DNA from: Belliella alkalica
GTDB lineage: Bacteria > Bacteroidota > Bacteroidia > Cytophagales > Cyclobacteriaceae
Assembly: GCF_022549785.1 (NCBI RefSeq)
Contig: NZ_JAKZGO010000007.1
Coordinates: 62,001 to 126,000 of the forward strand
DNA: 64,000 bases
Direction of reading: 5' to 3'
The position numbers were made by a program, and so were the translations under genes. Below, in pieces: positions 35,252 through 44,204 of the stretch (its first letter is position 1; each line of letters starts with the position of its first letter). The notes under the pieces were generated by a model. It had not been told where the DNA came from. It saw only the letters and a program-made list of their open reading frames with translations, and did no database searches.

Positions 35252-36169
35252 ATGAATAAAGAAATCGACATCATCGTTGTTGGGGAACTTCTGGTGGACC
35301 TTATAGGGCATGAAATCAGAGATGAAATTTTCAGAACCCATTCATTTAGAAGATTTCAAGGAGGAAGTCCAGCTAACCTTGGCGCAAATCTCAAAAGGCT
35401 AGGTAAAAATGTCCATCTGATCGCGAGTGTTGGCAAAGATGGCATGGGTGAATACTTGATCCATGAATTAAACAAACTTGGACTTTCCACCTCCGGTGTT
35501 AAAGAGCGGAAAGAATTTCCCACAAGCATGGTTTTACTCTCCAGATCTCATGGTACACCTGATTTTATTGCATATAGGGAAGCTGATCATTTTATTTTTC
35601 CAGATGATATTCCAGATGACTACCTCCTCAAAACAAGGCTTTACCATACTACTTGTTTTGCCTTGAGCAAACAGCCCGCCCAACATTCAATTATTGAAGG
35701 AGCAAAAAGAGCATATAAATTTGATGTTCAGTTGAGTATAGATTTAAATTATGCACCAACAATTTGGCCTGACCACGAAGAGGCGATTAGAGTAATCAAA
35801 GAATATTGCTCTTTGTCTCCATTTGTAAAGGTCAGTCAGGACGATTGCAATCGTATTTTTCAAAAGGAAATAGAAGAAACAGAAGCGATTGATATTTTCA
35901 AAAATTGGGGAGCAAAAATCATCTGTTTTACAAAAGGAAAAGAAGGAAGTCATCTTAGATTGGAAAACAATGAAAGTATTATCGTTCCTGCTGATGAGGT
36001 AAAAGTAGTCGGTGATGCCACGGGGGCGGGAGACGCATACTGGGCCGGATTTTTATCCGCATGGTTGGATGGAGATGATTGGATTCAATGCGTGAAATCA
36101 GCCTCAAAAATGGCAGCCTACAAACTTTCGATAGATGGCCCACTTCCCCAAAAAGTTACTTTGAAATAG
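35252..36169 (+). CDS. PfkB-family sugar kinase, probable fructokinase
   Basis: The 305-residue protein has both PfkB signatures: the N-terminal glycine-rich GGSPANLGANLKRLG (about 38-52) and the C-terminal anion hole/catalytic GDATGAGDAYWAGFL (about 254-268), with the catalytic base in GAGD. It phosphorylates a furanose sugar, most likely fructose at O6 judging by the adjacent invertase-like enzyme. Start at 35252 follows the hydrolase gene after 2 bases. It is followed on the same strand by pxpABC. Confidence 0.85.
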   Translation: MNKEIDIIVVGELLVDLIGHEIRDEIFRTHSFRRFQGGSPANLGANLKRLGKNVHLIASVGKDGMGEYLIHELNKLGLSTSGVKERKEFPTSMVLLSRSHGTPDFIAYREADHFIFPDDIPDDYLLKTRLYHTTCFALSKQPAQHSIIEGAKRAYKFDVQLSIDLNYAPTIWPDHEEAIRVIKEYCSLSPFVKVSQDDCNRIFQKEIEETEAIDIFKNWGAKIICFTKGKEGSHLRLENNESIIVPADEVKVVGDATGAGDAYWAGFLSAWLDGDDWIQCVKSASKMAAYKLSIDGPLPQKVTLK

Positions 36170-36204
36170 CTTTGGTTTTGCTCAAAAAAGCTAACTTTGA
36201 GCAG

Positions 36205-36933
36205 ATGAGCAAGATCAAAACGGCAATCGACATTAACTGTGATTTGGGTGAAGGTATGCCCAATGACTCTCTGTTGATGCCTTTTCTTGGAAGTTGCAAT
36301 ATTGCATGTGGTGGACATTATGGAGATACTTCAAGCATTAAGAGTTCCCTTCGGCTAGCAATGAAACATCATGTGAAAATAGGTGCCCACCCCTCCTATC
36401 CTGATATCAAAAACTTTGGTCGAGTGAAAATGGACCTGAAAGATACAGAGCTAATTAACTCGTTGACTTCCCAACTTGAAAATTTCAAAAATGCTTGCAA
36501 CTCTCTAGATTTGACTATCAATCACATCAAACCACATGGAGCTCTTTATAATGAATTGGCAAGAGATGAAAAGCTCGCTATCCTGTTTTTGAAATTGATG
36601 CAAGCAAATTTCCCTGATCAATTACTCTATTGCCCTCCCAAATCCATCATTTCACTTCTTGCACCAAAATTTGGAGTAAAAGTTGCCTTTGAGATCTTTG
36701 CAGACAGAAGTTATGAAGATGATTTGTCATTGGTTTCAAGAAATCACCCGAAGGCACTTTTGACTAATGTCGATGATGTTTATGAACATGTGAAATCTAT
36801 GATCCTTGATCAATCGATCAAAACAATCTCTGGGAAGCAAGTCAAAATAAAGGCTGACACATTGTGTATCCATGGAGACAATCCTAACGCGTTGAAAATC
36901 TTAAAAATGATCAACTCCCAATTTTCTGCTTAA
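36205..36933 (+). CDS. pxpA: 5-oxoprolinase subunit A (LamB/YcsF family)
   Basis: The ATG at 36205 gives 242 residues beginning MSKIKTAIDINCDLGEG, the family N-terminus. Further motifs are NIACGGHYGD, KIGAHPSYPD and HIKPHGALYN (metal/substrate histidines), and FADRSYEDD. With PxpB and PxpC it forms the ATP-dependent 5-oxoprolinase that opens pyroglutamate to glutamate. A longer frame upstream overlaps the kinase gene and lacks family similarity. pxpB starts 4 bases after the stop. Confidence 0.93.
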   Translation: MSKIKTAIDINCDLGEGMPNDSLLMPFLGSCNIACGGHYGDTSSIKSSLRLAMKHHVKIGAHPSYPDIKNFGRVKMDLKDTELINSLTSQLENFKNACNSLDLTINHIKPHGALYNELARDEKLAILFLKLMQANFPDQLLYCPPKSIISLLAPKFGVKVAFEIFADRSYEDDLSLVSRNHPKALLTNVDDVYEHVKSMILDQSIKTISGKQVKIKADTLCIHGDNPNALKILKMINSQFSA

Positions 36934-36937
36934 AACT

Positions 36938-37648
36938 ATGGAAAAGCGTTTTTTTCAGATACAACCCAATCTTTTAGAAATCAACTGGCCACAGGAAATT
37001 TCAGATGAAATCTTACAGGATCAGCTGATGTATAAAAATCACTTGGAGCAACATTATGGTGATTGTGTACTTGAAATTAGAATTGGTTTTAATTCACTTT
37101 CCGTATTGTTTGATCAAGACATAAAGAAAGAACAATGGTCGATCATTTGGAATGAATTAGAAAATTTGAAAACTGATGTACAACACTTTGAACCAAAGAT
37201 TTTCAAAATCCCGGTTTGTTATCAAGGTGAATATGGTATTGATTTGGAAAATTTGGCTAAATCCAAAAAGCTATCTGCCTCAGAATTAATAGAGTTACAT
37301 TCTTCAAAGAAGTATAGACTGTTTTTTTATGGTTTTTTACCTGGATTTATGTACTTGGGTGGCTTGGATCCAAAGTTGCACAGCCCAAGAAAATCAACTC
37401 CTGACTTGATGATTCCCAAGGGCTCTGTAGCCATAGGAGGTCGCCAAACGGGGATTTACCCTATGGACAGTCCAGGTGGTTGGCATGTGGTTGGAAGAAC
37501 TCCTTTGACACTATTTGATCCTCAAAAACCAATTCCAACCATCGCACAACAAGGAGATTTTATTCAATTCCACCAAATTGATCAAGATGAGTTTAAGTCT
37601 ATTTCCAACCAGCTTCTTACGGGCAAATATGAATTGGAGTATGCTTAA
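36938..37648 (+). CDS. pxpB: 5-oxoprolinase subunit B (KipI family)
   Basis: The 236-residue protein shows the family motifs LFFYGFLPGFMYLGGL (about 127-142), PRKSTPDLMIPKGSVAIGG and GIYPMDSPGGWHVVGRTPL (about 168-190). It pairs with PxpC as the activating half of 5-oxoprolinase. The C-terminal end overlaps the pxpC start by 8 bases, so translation is coupled. Confidence 0.93.
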   Translation: MEKRFFQIQPNLLEINWPQEISDEILQDQLMYKNHLEQHYGDCVLEIRIGFNSLSVLFDQDIKKEQWSIIWNELENLKTDVQHFEPKIFKIPVCYQGEYGIDLENLAKSKKLSASELIELHSSKKYRLFFYGFLPGFMYLGGLDPKLHSPRKSTPDLMIPKGSVAIGGRQTGIYPMDSPGGWHVVGRTPLTLFDPQKPIPTIAQQGDFIQFHQIDQDEFKSISNQLLTGKYELEYA

Positions 37649-38504
37649 GACAACTGCTTACATACATTTTCTAAAATCCGGTGGTTTATGTACTATTCAA
37701 GATCAGGGAAGATTTGGTTTTGCGGAATATGGTGTGCCCTATTCAGGTGCTATGGATCAATTTTCCTTAATGCAAGGAAATGTCCTCTTAAGAAATCAAA
37801 AGAAAGCAGCTGCATTGGAAATTGGAATCTCTGGTCCTAAAATGGTTTTTGAGATGCCGACGAGAATCGTGTTTACAGGTGCTTTGGCAGAAATATTTCA
37901 CAACGGTAAACCTATTCAACTTGGACAAATAGTAAATATAGCTTGTGATGATGAAATCAAAATTGGTAAATTCTTTCGAGGACAATGGCTTTACATGGCT
38001 TTGGAAGGAGGTTTGGAAACACCAATTTTCATGGATAGCAGAAGCTGGTACTCTGGTATTAGCTCGCAATCACGGTTGAAAAAAGGAGATTCTATTTGTT
38101 ACCTTTCAGAAGAAAAGTACCATTCGGATCATTTTTCCCATCCAAAACTAGATGGCTCTTGGTTTAAAGATAAGGAAATCGAGGTCTATAAAGGACCTGA
38201 ATGGAAAGACTTGACTTTGGAACAACAAAGTTTCATTTTGAATTCTGAATTTAAGATTTCTCCCATCTCAAATCGCATGGGAATTCAGTTGGAAGGGAAT
38301 GTTTCCAATCAGCTTAAGGAGATTTTGACTTCACCAGTTTATCCAGGCACGGTACAACTCACTCCTTCAGGAAAACTGATTGTGTTGATGCGAGATGCAC
38401 AAGTCACAGGTGGCTACCCCAGAGTTTTTCAACTTTCTGATCAAGCAATCAATATTATTTCACAGAAAAATTTTGGTGAAAAAGTAAAGTTTAGTATCAT
38501 TTGA
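37641..38504 (+). CDS. pxpC: 5-oxoprolinase subunit C (KipA / biotin-dependent carboxyltransferase-like)
   Basis: From ATG 37641 the protein has 287 residues and starts MLKTTAYIHFLKSGGLCTIQDQGR, here read as the family's typical FLKSGGLCTIQDQGR opening; YGVPYSGAMDQFS, ALEIGISGPKMVF and the C-terminal SGKLIVLMRDAQVTGGYPRV follow. It forms the hydrolase/ATPase complex with PxpA and PxpB. A longer frame extends upstream inside pxpB but is not of family type. The Nramp-like transporter gene that often accompanies pxpABC is missing; instead a short degraded frame follows. Confidence 0.93.
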   Translation: MLKTTAYIHFLKSGGLCTIQDQGRFGFAEYGVPYSGAMDQFSLMQGNVLLRNQKKAAALEIGISGPKMVFEMPTRIVFTGALAEIFHNGKPIQLGQIVNIACDDEIKIGKFFRGQWLYMALEGGLETPIFMDSRSWYSGISSQSRLKKGDSICYLSEEKYHSDHFSHPKLDGSWFKDKEIEVYKGPEWKDLTLEQQSFILNSEFKISPISNRMGIQLEGNVSNQLKEILTSPVYPGTVQLTPSGKLIVLMRDAQVTGGYPRVFQLSDQAINIISQKNFGEKVKFSII

Positions 38505-38673
38505 TCCACAAATCCTTCCATGGTATATTTTCCCCATCGTCTTCCTGCCTCAACTGATTGGGGGATTTCTCATAGGTATTGTTAGACTTTGATTTGGTTT
38601 CTTTTATGGACTGCTATTTCATTCTGTGTTTAATGGTATAATCTCCATTTTAGAATATTATACTGAATCCTGA
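38505..38673 (+). pseudogene. Remnant of a CPBP-type membrane protease C-terminus
   Basis: Directly behind pxpC one frame reads QILPWYIFPIVFLPQLIGG then FLIGIVRL, stop (TGA, 38590-38592), and in the same frame FGFFYGLLFHSVFNGIISIL up to a second stop at 38671. Membrane-like strands, and HSVFN matching the HxxxN motif of CPBP (CAAX) proteases, suggest the tail of such a gene with an Arg-to-stop change and loss of everything upstream. There is no start codon. The identification rests on a short stretch. Confidence 0.4.
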
Positions 38674-38738
38674 TTAATTTTTCCAATAGCAAAAATATAT
38701 TTCTATATTAAAGCTTTCATAAACCTAAAAACCGGAGC

Positions 38739-40250
38739 ATGGATCCACAAATCAAAAATCAAATTTTAGAACAAGGCATGTCCTTGGAAGATGCACAAGT
38801 ACAAATCAGTAATTTTCAAAGCGGATTCCCTTTTTTGCCTATTGTTTCAGCAGCAAAAATCGGAGATGGCATCAAACTATTGACACCTGAAGAAATTTCT
38901 TCTTTTGAAGCTACTTATCCTTCAAAAGCCTCAAAAATTAAGATAGTTAAATTTGTACCAGCAAGTGGTGCGGCATCTAGAATGTTCAAAGATCTCTTTG
39001 CTTTCCTTGATGGAGATGGAGATTTGGAAAAAAGTCCATTCACGAAAAAGTTCATCGATCAACTCAACAAATTTGCATTTTACGGAGACCTTCAGGAAGT
39101 CTTGAATAAAAAAGGCTCAAGTATTGAAAATGTGCTTGAATCAAAAAACTACAAGGAAATTGTTGCAGCTCTATTAGATGAAGATGGCTTAGGATATGGC
39201 GTATTGCCAAAAGGTCTATTGAAATTCCATCAATATGAGGATCACAACAGAACCCCTACCTATGAGCATTTCATAGAAGGAATCATGTATGCTGTGGGGA
39301 AAGACAATACCGTAAGACTGCATTTCACTGTATCTCCAGAACATGAAGCAAAGTTCAAGGAAGAGGTTTCAAGAATTCAAAATCCTTTGGAAGAACAGTT
39401 TAAGGTAAAGTTTGAAATCAGCTATTCCCAACAAAAAAAGTCTACTGATACTATCGCTGTGGATATGGACAACAATCCATTTGTGGAAGATGATGGAACG
39501 GTTCTTTTTAGACCTGCTGGCCATGGAGCCCTTTTGGAAAACCTGAACGAAATAAATGGTGATCTGATTTTCATCAAAAACATAGACAATGTAGTCCCAG
39601 ATAGACTCAAAGGAGAAACAAAAAACTACAAAATCGCAATTGGCGGTTTGCTATTGGAGGTTCAAGAGAAAGTCTTCGATGCTCTGGAAAAATTGGAAAA
39701 TGATTATTCAGATGAAAATATCGCTCTGAGCGAGACTGTGATTATTGATGATTTGGGAGGAAAACTTCCTGAAGATTATTCCAATTTTGACTCTAAAGAG
39801 AAAGGAAGATTTTTGTACCAAAAGCTCAATAGACCTATTCGGGTTTGTGGGATGGTGAAGAATACAGGCGAACCAGGTGGTGGCCCATTTTGGGTACAGG
39901 ATGAAAATGGCTCTTTATCATTGCAGATTGCAGAGACTGCACAGATTGACTTAGATGATTCCCTTCAAAAAGAAATCATGCAATCATCCACACACTTCAA
40001 TCCTGTGGACTTAGTCTGCGCTACCAAGGATTACAAAGGAAAGAAATTCAATCTACTTGAATTCAGGGATATGAAAACGGGATTTGTTACAGAAAAATCA
40101 AAAAGTGGCAGAACACTCAAAGCACAAGAGCTTCCAGGTCTTTGGAATGGAGCAATGGCAGGTTGGAATACAATTTTCGTGGAAGTACCCCTGATTACAT
40201 TCAATCCAGTGAAAACGGTAAATGATCTATTAAGAGACGAGCATCAGTAA
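38739..40250 (+). CDS. DUF4301 family protein
   Basis: The 503-residue protein has no signal peptide and matches DUF4301 in length and character: KFVPASGAASRMFKDL (about 67-82), FHQYEDHNRTPTYEHFIEG, and GMVKNTGEPGGGPFWV (about 373-388). The pattern GxGxASRMFK followed by substrate-pocket motifs resembles nucleotidyltransferase-like folds, but the function of the family is not established to my knowledge. Monocistronic, ended by a long hairpin shared with the convergent lipoprotein gene. Confidence 0.85.
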   Translation: MDPQIKNQILEQGMSLEDAQVQISNFQSGFPFLPIVSAAKIGDGIKLLTPEEISSFEATYPSKASKIKIVKFVPASGAASRMFKDLFAFLDGDGDLEKSPFTKKFIDQLNKFAFYGDLQEVLNKKGSSIENVLESKNYKEIVAALLDEDGLGYGVLPKGLLKFHQYEDHNRTPTYEHFIEGIMYAVGKDNTVRLHFTVSPEHEAKFKEEVSRIQNPLEEQFKVKFEISYSQQKKSTDTIAVDMDNNPFVEDDGTVLFRPAGHGALLENLNEINGDLIFIKNIDNVVPDRLKGETKNYKIAIGGLLLEVQEKVFDALEKLENDYSDENIALSETVIIDDLGGKLPEDYSNFDSKEKGRFLYQKLNRPIRVCGMVKNTGEPGGGPFWVQDENGSLSLQIAETAQIDLDDSLQKEIMQSSTHFNPVDLVCATKDYKGKKFNLLEFRDMKTGFVTEKSKSGRTLKAQELPGLWNGAMAGWNTIFVEVPLITFNPVKTVNDLLRDEHQ

Positions 40251-40263
40251 AAAGTTGATAAAG

Positions 40264-40312
40264 TCATTAACAGCAAGTCATTATTTCTAAAATAATAGAC
40301 TTGCTGTTAATA
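40264..40312. terminator. Long hairpin between convergent genes
   Basis: ATTAACAGCAAGTC (40266-40279) pairs with GACTTGCTGTTAAT (40298-40311), and the loop ATTATT...AATAAT can extend the stem. There is no long T run on the plus side. Probable bidirectional terminator of the DUF4301 gene and the lipoprotein gene at 40412. Confidence 0.5.
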
Positions 40313-40411
40313 GTTATAAGTCGATCAGTTATTGGTCAATCAAATAATATAAAAAGTAAATTATTGTTTTATTAAGTGAAGAAGATAAACCGACATTTGG
40401 TATTAAATTCA

Positions 40412-41572
40412 TTAGTTTGAAGCGAGATCTAGTTTATAAAAAGTCACAAAGTCCTCTTCAACTTCAAAATAATCTTGATTTTTTAACGCAAGGATTTCAC
40501 CTTTATTATTGACTACCGATGACCATATTAATCCTTTTGGTAAAAGAATATCTTTTTGAACCAACTGATGGTCATTGTCAAATACAGCTGCGTAGCGAGG
40601 AATACTATATATAAAATCCATCCATTCAGTTCTATTTTCTGGATTATAGTTTCTTGAAATTTCTTCATCTACTCCTTTGGTATAAATGACAATTACATCA
40701 TTTTCTCTTCTATAGAGTTTTTCAATTTTACCAAAAATGATATTCCCTTTTTGCTCATACCATTCTTGATAATCTTTCATTGGAACTCCGGGCATTGGAA
40801 TCGCACCTTCAATATTTAGGTTTACCTCCTTTACAAACTCTATTTCTCCTTCATTTTCCTTGTAAACAAAATATTTCATCTCTGCTAGTAAAAAAACACT
40901 CCATTCCTTCCCAAACTTGATAATACTAGGAGGTATGGCATTATAAAATTGGCCTGTACTGTATACCGTGTTCTCGGGGAATTCCATGGTGTTTCTAATC
41001 GTACCGGATATAGGATCAAAAACTTCTATCAGTGGACTTTTGTAGTTACTTACCAATAAATCAGCAAGATCATCCCACGGAATCCCTTCAGAGCCAATAC
41101 TTTCTCTTTCTGGTCGACTATAGGCATAATTTTCTCCAATTTTCTGTGCTGAAAAACTAAGTCCATTCAAATAAAAATAATTATCTGGAATAGGAATTTT
41201 ATTTACAATTTCACCCTCCTTAGAAAATTGAATCAATCCACTATGTTGATCCATGATGGTAAACTTCCCTTCTAGAAAACCAACTCCTATTGCCCATTTG
41301 ATGGCATTTGGACCTTCAGAAGGTAATTTAAATTTTTGGTGAAAATTCCCAAAATCATCAAAAAGCACATATTCATCATTGGAATTCCACCTTCCCAAAT
41401 ACATTCCATCATCAGAATTGTAACCATATATAAATAGATTACCTAGGTAATCAACTTGAATGGAATCTACAATTGCTAATTGCAGTTGTGCATCCTCAAT
41501 GCCTTTTTCGTTTTTGGATTCACAGGCAAAAACAAATAACAGTAGCAAGAAAAGTAAGTATTGATTTTTCAT
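40412..41572 (-). CDS. Beta-propeller-like lipoprotein (DUF4221 / 6-bladed type)
   Basis: From the ATG at 41572 the protein has 386 residues with a lipoprotein signal (FVFAC, Cys about 17). The rest is made of repeated beta segments with phrases such as LFIYGYNSDDG, FHQKFKLPSEGPNA, IPIPDNYFYLNGL and VFDNDHQLVQKDILLP, like the 6-bladed beta-propeller or DUF4221 lipoproteins that are multiplied in Cyclobacteriaceae genomes. Role unknown. It is monocistronic, and mobile element copy C is inserted 52 bases upstream of the start codon, possibly within its promoter region. Confidence 0.6.
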   Translation of the reverse strand: MKNQYLLFLLLLFVFACESKNEKGIEDAQLQLAIVDSIQVDYLGNLFIYGYNSDDGMYLGRWNSNDEYVLFDDFGNFHQKFKLPSEGPNAIKWAIGVGFLEGKFTIMDQHSGLIQFSKEGEIVNKIPIPDNYFYLNGLSFSAQKIGENYAYSRPERESIGSEGIPWDDLADLLVSNYKSPLIEVFDPISGTIRNTMEFPENTVYSTGQFYNAIPPSIIKFGKEWSVFLLAEMKYFVYKENEGEIEFVKEVNLNIEGAIPMPGVPMKDYQEWYEQKGNIIFGKIEKLYRRENDVIVIYTKGVDEEISRNYNPENRTEWMDFIYSIPRYAAVFDNDHQLVQKDILLPKGLIWSSVVNNKGEILALKNQDYFEVEEDFVTFYKLDLASN

Positions 41573-42311
41573 ATGGGAAAAGTACTCCATACAGCTAAAT
41601 ATAAAAACATAAAAATTCTAAAATATGTATATCCGTTTTCATACCAGTAGAATCTAAATAATTGAATTAACCTGTGATTTCGAACCTATATCAATAAATA
41701 TCCAATATCTATTAGTATCAGTTTGCCAAAAAACAATCGTTTAATTGATTAGTGGCATGATTGCGGATAATCATATTCTAAAATATACTTATCGACTTGT
41801 TAAGCAATAGACAAGACAAAAGATTCTATCTACGATGTTGACGATTTGAACAATGACAGATTTCAAGTGTTAACTTTACGTTAATTAAGGAAAAAAAGCA
41901 TAAATTATTGTATATCATTTTTTTTATAAAAAATTTCCTGTGTATATTTAAGTCACAGAAATTAATTTTGTCATCCAGTGAACCACAAGATATCCTAGTT
42001 GTAATTATAGGAAAGTCAAATTTTATTGAATTAATGAATTGAAATTGTTAGTTAAATATTTGGAACTAGCAAAATCTTTCATTTTTAGATTTTTGTGATT
42101 TAGCAATGAATAACATAATCCTTCTAATGGATTAGATTTGAAATATATTATTTCAATCAGTGTTTAAAACCCACTGTATGCTTTCGGTCCTCTACCTAAA
42201 AGAAAGAGGTTCTACCTGTTGAAAGTAATTTCAAAACTTTCGGGAGATTCATTTAAACTTTGTTTTTTGAGCTTTGCTCAAATATTTCTTAGAATTTTAA
42301 AACATCATTTT
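41573..42311. other. 739-bp region upstream of the injection-system operon
   Basis: The region holds element copy C (41625-41774) and then about 530 bases of A+T-rich sequence without a gene before the first eCIS gene. The operon promoter and any control site must be here; I could not place a -33/-7 pair reliably. The sequence CCTCTACCT...AGGTTCTACC close to 42190-42215 could fold weakly. Confidence 0.6.
41625..41774. mobile_element. MITE-like element, subfamily 1, copy C (150 bp)
   Basis: ATGTATATCCG ... CGGATAATCAT, one base different from copy A by my count. It is flanked by identical ATTCTAAAAT 10-mers (41615-41624 and 41775-41784), a clean target-site duplication that marks a recent insertion. 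Confidence 0.92.
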
Positions 42312-43607
42312 ATGGATGTTAAATATGTAAATCAATTTTTGAAGGACGTATTCAATTTTAGGCTTGAAAATCCAAAATTGAAAATCAGTTCTAAGTTTAA
42401 GAAATCAGGAAGTCAGGATTTAGATGACTTTATTTCTGAAAACAAGCTATCTGTTGAGGAAGTAGTTTTTCTTCTTTTGACTATGATTCCATATATCAAC
42501 CCCAATTTTTTGATTACAGTATTCAAGGAATCTTATTCTCAAAATTCAGATAACCCATTCATGGGCGGTGTAAAAGGAAAAAACCATCGAGGAATTCTTC
42601 CCAATGCAGAACTGCTTTTATTTTTGCTTGCCGGTGAAGATTTCCAGGCGAGAATGGAATACTTTAAGTTATTGGATGAAAACCATTTATTTTTTAAGAA
42701 AAATATCATTTCTAATTCAAATTCATCAGCTGAAGAGCCATATACTAGTGATGTCATAATGATGACAAAAGAGTATTTGGAGCTATTCATTTTAGGCAAA
42801 AAATATAAGCCTGTCTTAAGCAGTAAATTTCCTGCTCAATTATTAGAGACTCAGCTTGAATGGTCGGATCTGGTGCTCAGCAATACCACATCCAATCAAA
42901 TCAAGGAAATACAGATTTGGCTAACTTACAATAATAAATTACTGAATGACAACTCCTTTGGAAAAAAAATCAAGCAAGGATATGTAGCTCTATTTTTCGG
43001 ACCATCCGGAACAGGCAAAACCCTTACCGCTACCCTACTAGGTAGACATACAGGTAAAGATGTATATAGAATTGATTTGTCTCAAGTAATCTCAAAGTAT
43101 ATAGGTGAAACGGAGAAAAACCTTTCTCTGCTATTTGATGCAGCAAAGGAGCGGGATTGGATTTTATTTTTTGACGAAGCAGATGCTCTTTTTGGTAAAA
43201 GAACTAACGTAAAGGATGCGCATGACAAATATGCAAACCAAGAAGTCTCCTATCTATTACAAAAAATAGAAAGTCATGGTGGTTTGGTTATCCTAGCCTC
43301 AAATTATAAAGGAAATATCGATACCGCATTTACAAGAAGATTCAATTCCATCATTGAATTCGAAATGCCTAAAGTTCCAGAAAGGTTAAAGATATGGCAA
43401 AAGTCCATGCCTGAGCAGCTGCCTTTTGAAAATGAGGAGATTTTGGAGGAAGTGGCAAAAAAATATGAACTCAATGGTGCAAATATCATCAATATCGTGC
43501 ATTACGCTGGATTACAATCTTTGTCTCAAAAAGAAAAAGAAATCAAAACGAATACTCTGATAAGAGGTATCAAAAGGGAATATAAAAAAGAAGGGAAAAT
43601 CATCTAG
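42312..43607 (+). CDS. AAA+ ATPase of the contractile injection system (Afp15-like)
   Basis: From ATG 42312 the protein has 431 residues: a variable N-terminal region (1-200) and an AAA+ core with Walker A GPSGTGKT (about 230-237), Walker B ILFFDEADALFGKR with Asp288, sensor/arginine-finger region (ASNYKGNIDTAFTRRF) and a C-terminal lid. It matches the Afp15/PVC15-type ATPase of extracellular injection systems, needed for assembly or particle maturation in the cytosol; the exact step is not settled. I prefer this start because the frame upstream (to 42219) is not of family type. It is the first gene of the operon, followed after 12 bases by the tail terminator, the reverse of Afp/PVC order where it lies near the end. 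Confidence 0.88.
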   Translation: MDVKYVNQFLKDVFNFRLENPKLKISSKFKKSGSQDLDDFISENKLSVEEVVFLLLTMIPYINPNFLITVFKESYSQNSDNPFMGGVKGKNHRGILPNAELLLFLLAGEDFQARMEYFKLLDENHLFFKKNIISNSNSSAEEPYTSDVIMMTKEYLELFILGKKYKPVLSSKFPAQLLETQLEWSDLVLSNTTSNQIKEIQIWLTYNNKLLNDNSFGKKIKQGYVALFFGPSGTGKTLTATLLGRHTGKDVYRIDLSQVISKYIGETEKNLSLLFDAAKERDWILFFDEADALFGKRTNVKDAHDKYANQEVSYLLQKIESHGGLVILASNYKGNIDTAFTRRFNSIIEFEMPKVPERLKIWQKSMPEQLPFENEEILEEVAKKYELNGANIINIVHYAGLQSLSQKEKEIKTNTLIRGIKREYKKEGKII

Positions 43608-43619
43608 TTAACCAAAACC

Positions 43620-44192
43620 ATGCTCTACGAAACAATCCATATTCTCTCCTCTGACTTAGACAATGCTTTTAGTGAAATGACTGAGCAATCAGGAATAGTA
43701 GATATAAATCATATCAGTCAACTCGATGACGAAAGCAATGCTGACAAAGTAGTTGTCTCTCTTCTGCACATGATGCAAGAATCTACTTTGAAGAATATCC
43801 CAAATGTGGTTCCTGTGGGTACGAGGATGCAACAGATGAATAAAAAAGTTCCTTTAAACCTATTTGTAATGTTCTGTAGCAATTTTATTGGCTATGACAA
43901 TGCACTAAAGAATCTATCCTTCATTATAGAATTCTTCCAAGCAAAGCGGGTTTTTACAGATAAAAACACACATTTCAATAGAGACAGCGAAGAGTTAAGA
44001 AACCTTGGAGATTTCAAATTTACAGTAGAACTGTATAGCCCATCATTTGATGAATTGAATCAAATATGGGGTACAATCGGTGGAAAGCAGATTCTTTCTG
44101 CGATCTATAAAGTGAGTGTATTGCAGCTTGAGATGAGAAAGCCTCAATCTCAATCTGGAATTGTCAGAGATATAATATTGAAAACAAAATAA
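43620..44192 (+). CDS. Tail terminator / cap protein, DUF4255 (Afp16-like)
   Basis: The 190-residue protein has the DUF4255 (Pvc16 N-terminal) pattern: MLYETIHILSSDLDNAF at the start, VSLLHMMQEST and PLNLFVMFCSNFIGYDNALKNLSFIIEFFQ, ending with YKVSVLQLEMRK. It forms the hexameric cap that ends sheath and tube growth at the distal end. Length and motif order are normal for the family. Cotranscribed with the ATPase; the next gene starts 12 bases later. Confidence 0.88.
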   Translation: MLYETIHILSSDLDNAFSEMTEQSGIVDINHISQLDDESNADKVVVSLLHMMQESTLKNIPNVVPVGTRMQQMNKKVPLNLFVMFCSNFIGYDNALKNLSFIIEFFQAKRVFTDKNTHFNRDSEELRNLGDFKFTVELYSPSFDELNQIWGTIGGKQILSAIYKVSVLQLEMRKPQSQSGIVRDIILKTK

Positions 44193-44204
44193 ATCATAAG
44201 CAAT

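Noticed and set aside
13309-41774. CRISPR repeats or small RNA genes at the five repeated intergenic sequences
   Set aside because: The copies are far apart, single, 135-150 bp long, with inverted ends and flanking duplications; there are no spacers and no cas genes.
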